Virus record (IMG/VR): IMGVR_UViG_3300047649_000018
Span: 1-63,925 of that record
DNA: 63,925 nucleotides
Reading direction: 5' to 3' (one strand)
From: a virus
The translations under genes and the position numbers were made by a program. The notes beneath the pieces are model-generated. The model searched no databases, was not told the origin of the DNA, and worked only from the letters and a program-made list of their open reading frames with translations. Below are positions 31,752-41,231 of the stretch, in pieces. The stretch's first letter is position 1. Every line of letters starts with the position of its first letter.

Positions 31752-32177
31752 ATGCCAGAATTACATGTTCAAGGTTGGCTTAATACAGATGATAATGGGA
31801 TGTTAGCGACCAGTAAAGATAAGGACTCTGACAGTTGGGATCGTGATTCTCCTATTGTGAGACAGGTAGAATCATTTGCAGAAGATAATGGGATGACAGG
31901 ACATTATAAGCGTGGTTTAGGTGGAGATAAAAGTTATATTGAAGATGCAAACATTCGTGTATATTTTACTGATAAAGAATGTGATATTGACGAAGCTATG
32001 GAATCATTGTTGTTTGAGCTTGAAGGTGAGGTAAAAACAGATATTGCTTTGTGTGGATATTCAGAATATACAATAACAGGATATGACGTAGAAGATTTTA
32101 GTATTGGTGGTCATGATCTCGATTATGAATTTAGTCAGCATGTTGGAGAATATATTCACTTCATTTTAGAGTGTTAA
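31752..32177 (+). CDS. Hypothetical 141-residue acidic protein
   Basis: ATG 31752 (SD AAGGAGAG). PELHVQGWLNTDDNGMLATS and ALCGYSEYTITGYDVEDFSIGGHDL give a conserved-looking beta-rich phage protein. Function unknown. Confidence 0.5.
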   Translation: MPELHVQGWLNTDDNGMLATSKDKDSDSWDRDSPIVRQVESFAEDNGMTGHYKRGLGGDKSYIEDANIRVYFTDKECDIDEAMESLLFELEGEVKTDIALCGYSEYTITGYDVEDFSIGGHDLDYEFSQHVGEYIHFILEC

Positions 32178-32216
32178 TAAAAGAGCATTTTGATGAGCAT
32201 TGTGAGGTGAGAATAA

Positions 32217-32402
32217 ATGAAAAATTTCGGATTTATTGTATCACATGGTTTTACAAATTTAAAAGGTTATGTAACTGCAAATGATAAAAAAGAAGCAGAA
32301 GAAAAGATTTTGAATGAAAATTGGAACGATATCATTGATGAATATGATATTAATGAATGTGTAAATGGTTATGAAATTGTAGAGATTTGGGAAGATAATT
32401 AA
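32217..32402 (+). CDS. Hypothetical 61-residue protein
   Basis: Small alpha/beta protein (GFIVSHGFTNLKGYVTANDKKEAEEKI), double-stranded-RNA-binding size but no such motif. SD GTGAGG. Confidence 0.4.
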   Translation: MKNFGFIVSHGFTNLKGYVTANDKKEAEEKILNENWNDIIDEYDINECVNGYEIVEIWEDN

Positions 32403-32419
32403 GTTAGAATATAACCCTA

Positions 32420-32660
32420 ATGTTGAATTCACACAGGTACATACATAATTGAGATTCAGTACATCTAAGAGCGTTTCTATAATAATGGTGGTTAGGCAAA
32501 GAATAAAGCCAGTGGAAGAAAATACACAGTCCCCATACGGTGGGTAATTGCACAAAGTATATACTGAAGGTGTAACGCCGCTTGCCTTTGTGTTAAACCA
32601 TGCAGGACAGTTACAGGAGTGCAAAGCTCCGTACCACCAACTTTTTTGTAAGTAATAAAT
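32420..32660 (+). ncRNA. Candidate structured RNA with T-run
   Basis: About 240 gene-free bases, clearly more G/C-rich than the surroundings. GGTGGT (about 32489) pairs with ACCACC (about 32634), which is followed by AACTTTTTTG, terminator-like. Inside: AGGCAA/TTGCCT, CAAAG/CTTTG enclosing GGTG-TAA-CGCC, CCCATACGGTGGG, GGAG/CTCC around TGCAAAG, and a possible loop contact TTGCAC/GTGCAA. A TGAAT/ATTCA helix lies before it. Small-RNA gene or leader of the next gene; no known class recognised. Confidence 0.55.
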
Positions 32661-32696
32661 TTATATAAATAATATTAGAAAGAAAGAGGTATAAAA

Positions 32697-32951
32697 ATGT
32701 TTGATTTAGGTAAAAAGGCAAAAGATAAAGTTACAGGATTTGAGGGTGTTTTGACAGCACATGTTAATTATCTTTACGGATGTGATCAGTATGGTTTAAC
32801 ACCTCCAATAAGCGATGATGGAAAATGTGGAGACACACAATTTTTTGATGAAGGCAGAATTGAAATAACAGGTAGAGGTATATTACCAGAAGAAGTTAGG
32901 GTAGAGAAGAATGGTGGAGTTAATCGAGATTGTCCAAGAAGCAATCATTAA
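32697..32951 (+). CDS. Conserved small phage protein
   Basis: 84 residues. AKDKVTGFEGVLTAHVNYLYGCDQYGLTPP then QFFDEGRIEITGRGI match a widespread phage family (KVTGFxG...YLxGCxQY...WFDExRL). Role unknown. SD AAAGAGG. Confidence 0.6.
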   Translation: MFDLGKKAKDKVTGFEGVLTAHVNYLYGCDQYGLTPPISDDGKCGDTQFFDEGRIEITGRGILPEEVRVEKNGGVNRDCPRSNH

Positions 32952-33010
32952 CTATGACAGAATATCCGTTTTATGTGAAGTAAATAAATTAAAACAGAAA
33001 GGAATACATA

Positions 33011-33361
33011 ATGGAGATTAAAGTTTATAAATTTGGAGATTATGATTGGGTTGCTACAGGTAAAAGCTTAACAGATACTATTACATGGTATCGGAATGAA
33101 TTTGGCGAAGATACAATAGATAGTGATGATATTTATGAATGCAATATTGATAAAACAGGTATGTGGTGGGAAACTGAGTCTGTTGATGATTTAAGAAAAT
33201 TTAATCAACAGAACAACGATTCAGAAAAGAAAATACAAGAATTTGGTGATGTGAAAATTGTAAATGGTAGTTTGTGTAGATATATTTCTTTGAGAGATGC
33301 TATAAAACTTAGTAATGTATTTATTGATGAACCATTTATAATTGCTTCAACTGAATTTTAA
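33011..33361 (+). CDS. Hypothetical 116-residue protein
   Basis: MEIKVYKFGDYDWVATGKSLTDTITWYRNEFG is a recurrent phage N-terminus; the C-terminus is SLRDAIKLSN...FIIASTEF. Leader has AATAAATTAA (32983). SD GAAAGGA. Confidence 0.5.
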   Translation: MEIKVYKFGDYDWVATGKSLTDTITWYRNEFGEDTIDSDDIYECNIDKTGMWWETESVDDLRKFNQQNNDSEKKIQEFGDVKIVNGSLCRYISLRDAIKLSNVFIDEPFIIASTEF

Positions 33362-33407
33362 ACTATAATCAAATCTACAATTGATTAGGATTTTAAGAAA
33401 GGACACA

Positions 33408-34108
<701 letters not shown>

Positions 34109-34120
34109 AGGAGGATAGAA

Positions 34121-35167
34121 TTGAAAACAACAATATTTTTGCCTGAAAGAATTAAGGTGGGATTTCAAAACAGATCAGATACATATACAGGACAGTTGGC
34201 ATATGTAATCTATTACGATCAGAAAAATAAACTTAGGAAAGAAGCATCTTGGAATAGTTGGCGAGATGAAAAGATTGATCAACAAGAATATAAGAATGAA
34301 CCAACATCAGGATTTGTTCTTAATAAGAAGGTTGGTGATTATGTTTGTGATTGGAATCATCGACAAGCTTATGTAAGGGTTTATGATCCTCGTAATTTTG
34401 AGTTTGAGATTACAATTGAAAATTTACTTTACATACTTGAAAATGCTAACTCAATTAAAGGCAAGGGGCTTGAGGGTGATTTTATTTATGGATGGGATGG
34501 TAAAGATTTAATACTTGTTCCTACTTTATCACCAGATTATAAGGAAATAGCCGAATTAAATATATTAAGACATGAAAATAAAAAATTTGAAGGTAAAAAT
34601 TTAATTTTAGGTGGAACATATAAATCAAATAATAATAATGCGTTAATATATTTAGGAAGATTTTATGAAAATAATGAAGACAAAAAAGAAACTAAAACAT
34701 ACTTTTTCTATGATAAAAACGCAAATTATAATAAAATTATTCCTATTAAATCTTTGAGTGGTAATATTATTGATTTGATCGATAAGACATGTATTGAAGA
34801 TTATTCTAATTTAATGGATGAATTATTGAAAAGTAGTAGTTATTCTTCGAGAGAACCTAAATATGATGAATATTTAGATTATACATTAAATGATTTTAAA
34901 ACAGCATTAAATAAAAATTGCTATTGGCATAATAAGTGCTATGTTAAAATTAATAACAATTATGTAAGATACTATATAGAAAGATATAGAGATTATTCTT
35001 ATTATAATAAAAGAGAATCTACTTATAATGTTTATGTAACAATTAAAGGACATAGGGATGAAAGGATAATCGAAAACTCATTACCAGAACAAGTATATAA
35101 TAAAATTAATCCTAAATATTTAGTAACTTATAACGATAAAAAAGAAATAATTAAGGAGTGGAAGTAA
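34121..35167 (+). CDS. Hypothetical 348-residue phage protein
   Basis: TTG start behind AAAGGAGG. TIFLPERIKVGFQNRSDTYTGQLAYVIYYDQ and FVLNKKVGDYVCDW recur in large phage accessory regions. Two beta-rich halves separated by a Lys/Asn-rich stretch. Function unknown. The next gene starts 3 bases later. Confidence 0.55.
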   Translation: MKTTIFLPERIKVGFQNRSDTYTGQLAYVIYYDQKNKLRKEASWNSWRDEKIDQQEYKNEPTSGFVLNKKVGDYVCDWNHRQAYVRVYDPRNFEFEITIENLLYILENANSIKGKGLEGDFIYGWDGKDLILVPTLSPDYKEIAELNILRHENKKFEGKNLILGGTYKSNNNNALIYLGRFYENNEDKKETKTYFFYDKNANYNKIIPIKSLSGNIIDLIDKTCIEDYSNLMDELLKSSSYSSREPKYDEYLDYTLNDFKTALNKNCYWHNKCYVKINNNYVRYYIERYRDYSYYNKRESTYNVYVTIKGHRDERIIENSLPEQVYNKINPKYLVTYNDKKEIIKEWK

Positions 35168-35170
35168 ACA

Positions 35171-35581
35171 ATGGCAACAGAAAATAATGATAAGAAAATA
35201 TTAAGTCTAAAGAAACAGGTTGAGGATAAAAAGAAGTCACTTAAAGCAACTGAAAAGTTTTGTCCTATAACAAATTGCTCTATAGAAATTGATGGAATAA
35301 GGACTAATATTCAAGTGCTTAATAAAGATCAGATTATTACTCTTATGGTTAAGCTTAATGCATATCGTTTATCTGCTAAAGATTTGGGCGTGTTAAATGA
35401 GTATAATATTTCAAGTTATTCAATTGATGATTGGATTACTGATTTGAAAGCAAAACTTATGAATATTGATCGTAAAAACGAGGAATATCGTCTAAAGGCA
35501 CTTGAAAGTAAACTACACAGTCTTCTTTCAAATGATAAGAAGGTTGAACTTGAAATTGATGAGTTGGAGAAGTCTATTTGA
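35171..35581 (+). CDS. Coiled-coil 136-residue protein
   Basis: Coiled coil at both ends (LKKQVEDKKKSLKATEKF and LESKLHSLLSNDKKVELEIDELE) flanking a compact middle. Usually found next to the preceding gene type in phages. Function unknown. Confidence 0.5.
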   Translation: MATENNDKKILSLKKQVEDKKKSLKATEKFCPITNCSIEIDGIRTNIQVLNKDQIITLMVKLNAYRLSAKDLGVLNEYNISSYSIDDWITDLKAKLMNIDRKNEEYRLKALESKLHSLLSNDKKVELEIDELEKSI

Positions 35582-35725
35582 TAGAAATGGTGTCTATATA
35601 TAGTATATAAATTAAATTAAAACCACCATATGTAGTGATAAATATACCATAAAATACGCGATTGATGGGGATAAAATTATAAGTCTTGATATTTTAATAA
35701 TACAAGCAGATTTAAAGGAGTAAAA

Positions 35726-36118
35726 ATGAGTATTAAATCAAATGCAATTGAGATATTAACTACAACTCAACAAATAGATGGGTTAAATATTGTATTAAAA
35801 CAGCTTGATGAAAAATTAAATACATTAAAATGTAATCAAAGAAATGAAATTTTAAATTCGGATTTATCTTATTTTAAAAATACATATTGGGCGTTTAATA
35901 GTAATGAATTTGAAATATCCTATATTAAAATTAATGAGATTATATGTGGTAAAATAAAAGGCGTAAAAATTCTTATTTATCAGAATAATAGTTGTTTTTC
36001 AATTTTAGATTATATAGAGAATCCAATTAAATTGTTTGATGATTATAAGCAAATAACTCAAGATGATTTTAATGAAAGAATTAAAGCATTTAAAAATCAA
36101 GCTGAGAGTATAAGTTAA
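35726..36118 (+). CDS. Hypothetical 130-residue protein
   Basis: SD AAAGGAG. Coiled-coil start (TTQQIDGLNIVLKQLDEKLN), beta-rich middle. The 144-base gap before it holds only a weak CTATATATAG hairpin-like stretch. Confidence 0.4.
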   Translation: MSIKSNAIEILTTTQQIDGLNIVLKQLDEKLNTLKCNQRNEILNSDLSYFKNTYWAFNSNEFEISYIKINEIICGKIKGVKILIYQNNSCFSILDYIENPIKLFDDYKQITQDDFNERIKAFKNQAESIS

Positions 36119-36135
36119 AGAAAAAGGAGTTACAT

Positions 36136-36423
36136 ATGACAGCTAAACGAAAACGTCTAAAGAAACTTATGCAAAGTGTTGGGATTCAAAGAAATGACTT
36201 TGAAAAAGAATTGAAAAATATGCGAGAGTATGACGAATGGGATTATCAAACTATTATTAGTTGGGTAAGAAATAGACAAAATATTCTTGGTTGTTTTAAA
36301 ATTTCAGCACTCAGAAAAGCATTAAAACCATTTGGAATTAAAAAAGGATTTAAAACTATGATGAAACTTGATAATATAAACCTTTTAGATACACTTGCAG
36401 AAAAATGGGACACTGTAATGTGA
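36136..36423 (+). CDS. Basic 95-residue protein, probably DNA-binding
   Basis: Very basic start (AKRKRLKKLMQSVGIQRNDF) and a helical body (IISWVRNRQNILGCFKISALRKALKPFG), compatible with an HTH or nucleoid-type fold. SD AAAAAGGAG. Confidence 0.45.
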   Translation: MTAKRKRLKKLMQSVGIQRNDFEKELKNMREYDEWDYQTIISWVRNRQNILGCFKISALRKALKPFGIKKGFKTMMKLDNINLLDTLAEKWDTVM

Positions 36424-36462
36424 ATGAAAGTATGATTTTATATGGTTAGGAGGTGAAAACTA

Positions 36463-36618
36463 ATGACTAAGAAAGAAAAGATGAATGATTTCGTAGCAAG
36501 AGCAACCCCACTGTGGAATAGTCTATCGCCTACACAAAAGGATTCTGTAAGTCAAAAGATTGCAGGTGATAAGAGTGCCGAGTTTTGTGAACTGATGATG
36601 AATGTTTGTAAAGCATAA
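36463..36618 (+). CDS. Hypothetical 51-residue protein
   Basis: ATG 36463 behind a strong AGGAGGTG. Helical, FVARATPLWNSLSPTQKDSV. No family recognised. Confidence 0.45.
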   Translation: MTKKEKMNDFVARATPLWNSLSPTQKDSVSQKIAGDKSAEFCELMMNVCKA

Positions 36619-36652
36619 TAAAGAAATTAATAATAGAAAAGAGTGAAATTGA

Positions 36653-36913
36653 ATGTCTAAAATATTACATCAAAAGATTCCAATGGATAAGAAAAACGGT
36701 TGTATGTTGATTTCATCTTCAACAGCGTTAAAATTACATAACAGTATTCAAGAGTGTTTGCCAGAAGATTATATTCTTATTACTACACCCACAGATTTAA
36801 ATATTATTGATGGTGGTGATACAATGCTTGTGATTGATGCAAAAGAATATTCTTATGACGAGTTAACTGATATTATTGAAAAAGCAAGTATGTATGACGG
36901 ATTGAATAAGTAA
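36653..36913 (+). CDS. Hypothetical 86-residue protein
   Basis: HQKIPMDKKNGCMLISSSTALKLHNSIQECLPEDYILITTPTDLNII looks like a conserved phage protein. SD is weak (AAAGAGTG). Confidence 0.45.
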   Translation: MSKILHQKIPMDKKNGCMLISSSTALKLHNSIQECLPEDYILITTPTDLNIIDGGDTMLVIDAKEYSYDELTDIIEKASMYDGLNK

Positions 36914-36929
36914 AGGAAGGAGTGATAAT

Positions 36930-37097
36930 ATGTCAAATGAAGAAACAATAATAATTTCAAAAGCACTTTATGATCAACTTCGAGAAGACAGTGAAAAACT
37001 AGGTTGTCTTGAAGCTTGCGGAGTTGATAATTGGGGTGGTTGGGACGATGCTATGGAAATGTTCCATGAAGATGATGATGAGGAGGAAGATAACTAA
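36930..37097 (+). CDS. Hypothetical 55-residue acidic protein
   Basis: ATG 36930 (SD AAGGAGTG). KALYDQLREDSEKLGCLEACGVDNWGGWDDAM then a D/E-rich tail. Its stop overlaps the next start (TAATT). Confidence 0.5.
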   Translation: MSNEETIIISKALYDQLREDSEKLGCLEACGVDNWGGWDDAMEMFHEDDDEEEDN

Positions 37098-37315
37098 TTC
37101 CAAAAGTAAAAGAAGTGAAGCAACAAATTAAGTTACCGAAAGGAGAATCAATCTGGGTATCTTATCTAAGCGATAGCGATGAAGTGACATATATAATAAC
37201 TAGCAAGATAATGAGGGATGCTTATTGGTTGTATAGCGTTGATAATAACGGAAATTTGGAGAAATTGAAGCAATCTCAAAACGCAGGAGAACTTGAAAAG
37301 TTTGTGAAAATGTAA
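37097..37315 (+). CDS. Small phage protein, apparent ATT start
   Basis: 72 residues if ATT 37097 is used. AGGAGGA (37081-37087) lies 9 bases before ATT, and the frame is closed by a stop just upstream. The first conventional start is GTG 37115, with no SD. Sequence PKVKEVKQQIKLPKGESIWVSYL...YIITSK is a recognisable small phage family of unknown role. Confidence 0.5.
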   Translation: MPKVKEVKQQIKLPKGESIWVSYLSDSDEVTYIITSKIMRDAYWLYSVDNNGNLEKLKQSQNAGELEKFVKM

Positions 37316-37331
37316 GTAATAAGGAGGTGAT

Positions 37332-37886
37332 ATAATAATAGGAATTGAAAGAATACCACCAAATAAATATGTAATTTTAGATAATTATGTTGAACTACAT
37401 ATTGCTTCTTCAATATTAGGAACTAAGATTATTAAGGTTGACATAGAAGATATTCCAAGATTAAAACAATGTAAATGGTATGTTAGAGAATATTTTAATG
37501 TAGAATCTATTCAAACTAAAACTATATATGCTTGCAATACACACGGTGTTTTAATGCATCGATTTATTATGAATGCTCCAAAAGATATTCCAGTAGATCA
37601 TATATTTAGAGATTCTTTGGATAATAGAAAATCAGAATTAAGACTTTGTACTTATTCTGAAAATATGATGAATGTAGGAATGGCTATAAATAATAAATCA
37701 GGTTATAAAGGTGTCTGTTGGGATAAACATGCAGGTAAATGGAAAGCATACATAGGTAGGGATCGTATAAAGTTTAATCTTGGTTTTTATAATACAAAAG
37801 AGGAAGCTTTTTCAGTTAGACTAAAAGCTGAAGAAAAATATTTTGGAGAGTTTGGGAATGGCACACAATTAGCAAATATAGAGTAA
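37332..37886 (+). mobile_element. HNH-AP2 homing endonuclease, ATA start
   Basis: About 184 residues. IPPNKYVILDNYVELHI N-terminal domain, HNH core MHRFIMN and VDHIFRDSLDNRKSELR, then AP2 (SGYKGVCWDKHAGKWKAYI, FNLGFYNTKEEA). GGAGGTGAT (37323-37331) is followed only by ATA ATA ATA (37332-37340), and the frame is closed by TAA 37320. The next ATG is at 37554, inside the HNH core. Paralogue of the 16.1-kb gene. Confidence 0.75.
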
Positions 37887-38022
37887 CTTATGTTTCGGCA
37901 AATAAAAAGCCAAGCAATTCAGAGTTTGATGGTATGTTTAATTTTAGTTTGTCGTATATATAAATTATTTCTTGTAAAAGGTGTTTATATAGATATTTTA
38001 AATTTAAGAAAGGAAAGATTAA

Positions 38023-38595
38023 GTGACCAACGAAGAAAAGATTGAGTTATTTTTTAAAGAACTTGGATTTATTCAGAACCCAAACATTAAAAAGTTTGTA
38101 GAAACAGCACTTACAATCGTTCCAGACTATTTCTATGAGATACCTGCGAGCAGCTCAGGACGATATCATCCCTCATATGCATTAGGTGAAGGAGGTCTTG
38201 TACGTCATACTAAAGCAGCAGTAAGAATTATGCATGAAATTCTACAACTGGAGATGATGCGATATACAGACATAGAAAAGGATATGATGATTGCAGCATT
38301 GATACTTCATGATACATATAAGTCTGGATTAAATCATGCTAAATTTACAGTTACAGAACATCCAATTATAGCGGCTGAACAATTGAGTAATAATAAAAAT
38401 CTTGATGGTATTATCTCAGATGAACAAAGAAAGTTTATTGCTTTGGTTATTAGTACTCATATGGGTCAGTTTAATCAAGATTTTAAGACAAAGAAAGAAG
38501 TTCTTCCAAAACCCAAGTCTAAGTATCAGAGTCTTGTTCATCTTTGTGATTATTTAGCAAGTAGAAAGTGTTTAGAATTCAATTTTAATGTCTAA
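38023..38595 (+). CDS. HD-domain phosphohydrolase
   Basis: 190 residues, GTG start. HD residues H62 (GGLVRHT), H96-D97 (ILHDTYKSG), H146 (ISTHMG) and D176 (LCDYLASR) complete the metal site. Related HD proteins in phages hydrolyse nucleotides or act as 3'-5' exonuclease subunits (YhaM-like). It opens the replication region. The 136-base gap before it shows no gene. Confidence 0.8.
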   Translation: MTNEEKIELFFKELGFIQNPNIKKFVETALTIVPDYFYEIPASSSGRYHPSYALGEGGLVRHTKAAVRIMHEILQLEMMRYTDIEKDMMIAALILHDTYKSGLNHAKFTVTEHPIIAAEQLSNNKNLDGIISDEQRKFIALVISTHMGQFNQDFKTKKEVLPKPKSKYQSLVHLCDYLASRKCLEFNFNV

Positions 38596-38666
38596 TTAAG
38601 TTATCAATGTTTAAATACATCTGATATAAATAAAAAATAATGAAAGATTAAAAGGAGAAAAAATTT

Positions 38667-39554
38667 ATGGCAGAAATAAGTACAAATTTGAGGCAGTCCA
38701 ATGCAAAGGCATTCGTAATGGGGGTTCTAAGTGAAAAGGATCTTAAAGTTACGACAGAAGATAACAAAAAGAAGATTTCTGGTTCATTGACGATTAAAAC
38801 TTCTGATTTAAATTTTGTAAGATTTAATGTTAATGTAAATGAAATGACTAAAGCGAATAAGCCCAACGGATGTTTTGCTGGAATTCAGACAGTAATGAAT
38901 GAATATCAATCTATTGCAGAAGTTGGTGAGGAAGAAGCTACTAAAGTCAAGGTGAATGGTGATATTAATCTTTATAGGTCACAAGCAGGAAAAGATGAAC
39001 TTGGTTTTAAGAGCAACTTTTTCAATAGACTTAAAGAGGGAGAAGAGTACGAGCCAAAAGCAGAGTTCTCAGTAGAAACTTTTGTTTATAGTATTGTACC
39101 TGAAGTTGATAAGGAGGGTGTAGAGACAGGTAGAATTGTAGTAACTGGTTGGATTCCTACATATAACGGCATTGAACCAATTAAACTAGTAGCAGAGCAA
39201 GATGTTGGTAGTGCAATTGAATCTACTTTTGTTGCTGGTCAAACAGTTGAATTTTATGGTGAGATTATTAACAATAGAGTAGAAACAATTACTGAAATCC
39301 CAGTTGCAATTGGAAAGCCAAGAATTAAGAAGGACGTTACTTATAAGAATGACATGTTGGTTACAGGTGCTTCTGAAGCTTATGAAGAAGGTACTACTGC
39401 TGAATTGCCTTACGATGCAGAAGTAATTAAAGCGGCTATTCAGATAAGAGAAGAAAAGATTGCAGAAGATAAAGCTAAAGGACAGAATAAAACACAGTCT
39501 AAAACAACACAGAAACCTTCTGGAGCAGCACACGGTAGAAGTCTAGGTTTCTAA
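38667..39554 (+). CDS. Phage ssDNA-binding-like protein
   Basis: 295 residues. Beta-rich with an OB-fold-like central part and a disordered KGQNKTQSKTTQKPSGAAHGR tail ending GF, reminiscent of SSB C-terminal tails. It sits directly before a Sak4-like ATPase, the normal place for the partner ssDNA-binding protein. Family assigned by context and shape. SD AAAAGGAG. Confidence 0.5.
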   Translation: MAEISTNLRQSNAKAFVMGVLSEKDLKVTTEDNKKKISGSLTIKTSDLNFVRFNVNVNEMTKANKPNGCFAGIQTVMNEYQSIAEVGEEEATKVKVNGDINLYRSQAGKDELGFKSNFFNRLKEGEEYEPKAEFSVETFVYSIVPEVDKEGVETGRIVVTGWIPTYNGIEPIKLVAEQDVGSAIESTFVAGQTVEFYGEIINNRVETITEIPVAIGKPRIKKDVTYKNDMLVTGASEAYEEGTTAELPYDAEVIKAAIQIREEKIAEDKAKGQNKTQSKTTQKPSGAAHGRSLGF

Positions 39555-39639
39555 TATTATATACAATGCTAATGAAATAGTATGAAAATAAGCATTGTTT
39601 ATATATCCAAAAATAAATTAAAACTAAAGGAGTATATTA

Positions 39640-40638
39640 ATGGCTATTACAGCAGATATTTTCAATCCACAGGTTTCCGCAGTCGCCAAAGGACTTGAAG
39701 GCAAGACAATTATGATTTATGGTGGCAATAATCTAGGAAAAACTTATGTCGCATCACATTTAAGCAATCCATTTTTTATCGCATGTGAATCAGGTCTTAA
39801 TGCAATTTCTGGAGTTAAATACAATAGAGTAAATTCATGGGCAGATTTTAAGAGACTAATTAAACAGTTTACAAATAAAGCTACTGTTGATAAAGCAAGA
39901 GAAATGTATGATACAATTGTTATTGATGAAGTATATGCAAGTTCTATTTTGTGCCAAGATTTTTGTATCACTACATATGGTAAAGGAGCTTTAACACTTG
40001 GCGATACACAAAAAGGGGAAGCTAACCTATATCAAATGTATGAAAAAGAATATTTTAGGATGATTAATCTTTTACTTAGTTGTGATTATACTGTTGTATT
40101 TATTGGTCATGCACAGGAAAGGGATGGCTTTGTATCTCCTAAAGGTGATAAGCGTTGCCTTAATCCTATTGTTGACAATTGTGATTTTGTAATTTATCTT
40201 ACAAGCAATGGTGTAGATGAAAACAATAAAGTAATTAAATCTTCTGGTCATTTAGCAGAAACAAATGAGTATTTTGCACGTTCAAGGTTTGAATACTGTC
40301 CTACTTTGATTGAAGAATTTACAGCAGAAAATTTGGAAAAAACCATTGTTGCGGCAATTGAGGGTGAGGAAAAATTTAACGGTAGTCAGGTTGTATCTTA
40401 TGATGAGCAAAAAGCAAAAAATACTTCGGTAGCTTACGATTATGATGAAATTATGGAACAATTGCAGAATATTGGTCAAAGGTTTGCGGATGTTAATAAA
40501 ATGGAGACATTAACAGAGATTGTTGAGGATACTCTTGGAGCAGGAAAGAAAGTTTCTGAATGCACTAAAAAACAAATTGATGCAATGATGATTATTTTGG
40601 ATAATTTAAAGGATAAAGCAGAAGAATTGGGAATTTAA
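39640..40638 (+). CDS. Sak4-like RecA-fold ATPase
   Basis: 332 residues. Walker A GGNNLGKT (28-35); Walker B YDTIVIDEVY; then VVFIGHAQERDG, the sensor strand typical of Sak4/AAA_24 phage single-strand annealing ATPases. These work with a phage SSB in recombination. Leader AATAAATTAA (39612). SD AAAGGAG. Confidence 0.75.
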   Translation: MAITADIFNPQVSAVAKGLEGKTIMIYGGNNLGKTYVASHLSNPFFIACESGLNAISGVKYNRVNSWADFKRLIKQFTNKATVDKAREMYDTIVIDEVYASSILCQDFCITTYGKGALTLGDTQKGEANLYQMYEKEYFRMINLLLSCDYTVVFIGHAQERDGFVSPKGDKRCLNPIVDNCDFVIYLTSNGVDENNKVIKSSGHLAETNEYFARSRFEYCPTLIEEFTAENLEKTIVAAIEGEEKFNGSQVVSYDEQKAKNTSVAYDYDEIMEQLQNIGQRFADVNKMETLTEIVEDTLGAGKKVSECTKKQIDAMMIILDNLKDKAEELGI

Positions 40639-40641
40639 ATT

Positions 40642-41220
40642 ATGGCATATAAAAAATGTGTAATTTGTGGTGAAGTAATTAGTGATGGAGAGAGCGTTCC
40701 TTATAAGGGACGCTCTGCCCATACTAATTGTTTTAATATAGCAATGAAAGCCCTACAAAAAAGTAAGGTTGAACATTTAGATGATACCAATAAAACAGAG
40801 AATAAAAAAAGCAAAACAATTAGAGCCGAATTAAAATTATCTTTATCAGAGGAAGAATACCAAGATAAAAAAGAATATTATGCTTATGTAAAGCAATTAA
40901 TAACTGATGTTCAATTATCTCCTAAAATTTATGTATTGTCAGATGACTATATTAAAAAATATAATTTCACTTTCAAAGGGATGTATTTAACGTTGGTATA
41001 TTTAAAAGAAATAATGGATAAAGAGTTAGTTGGTGACATTGTAGGTATTATTCCATATTATTACGAAGAAGCCAAGCAATATTATATATCCGTACAGAAA
41101 ATCAATAATAATAATAATGAGATTTCTTTGTCAGGTATGTATAAAGAAAAGACCATAAAAATTGCACCTAAACAAAAAAAAATTATTCAATTAGATATTA
41201 CATCAATTGTTGGAAAGTAG
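40642..41220 (+). CDS. Hypothetical 192-residue zinc protein of the replication cluster
   Basis: Zinc motif CVICGEVISDGESVPYKGRSAHTNC at the start, then a Lys-rich linker and alpha/beta domain. Four bases after the ATPase. A 26-bp near-perfect dyad lies in its coding sequence at 40691-40716. Role unknown; likely a replication accessory factor by position. Confidence 0.5.
   Translation: MAYKKCVICGEVISDGESVPYKGRSAHTNCFNIAMKALQKSKVEHLDDTNKTENKKSKTIRAELKLSLSEEEYQDKKEYYAYVKQLITDVQLSPKIYVLSDDYIKKYNFTFKGMYLTLVYLKEIMDKELVGDIVGIIPYYYEEAKQYYISVQKINNNNNEISLSGMYKEKTIKIAPKQKKIIQLDITSIVGK
40691..40716. repeat. 26-bp dyad inside the coding sequence
   Basis: AGAGCGT (40691-40697), one mismatch, the self-complementary CCTTATAAGG, one mismatch, ACGCTCT (40710-40716). 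Notably G/C-rich for the region; could be an RNA hairpin or protein site. Confidence 0.45.
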
Positions 41221-41231
41221 GTGAGTGACTA

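Noticed and set aside
32420-32660. RNase P RNA, tmRNA, SRP RNA or cobalamin riboswitch
   Set aside because: None of the core sequences I know for these classes is present.
38648-38866. Minus-strand ORF opposite the SSB-like gene, and similar minus ORFs elsewhere
   Set aside because: They lack SDs, overlap well-supported + genes in full, and have shadow-like composition.
38590-40640. Replication origin near the replication genes
   Set aside because: No DnaA boxes, iterons or AT-rich repeat cluster distinguishable from the general AT-rich background.
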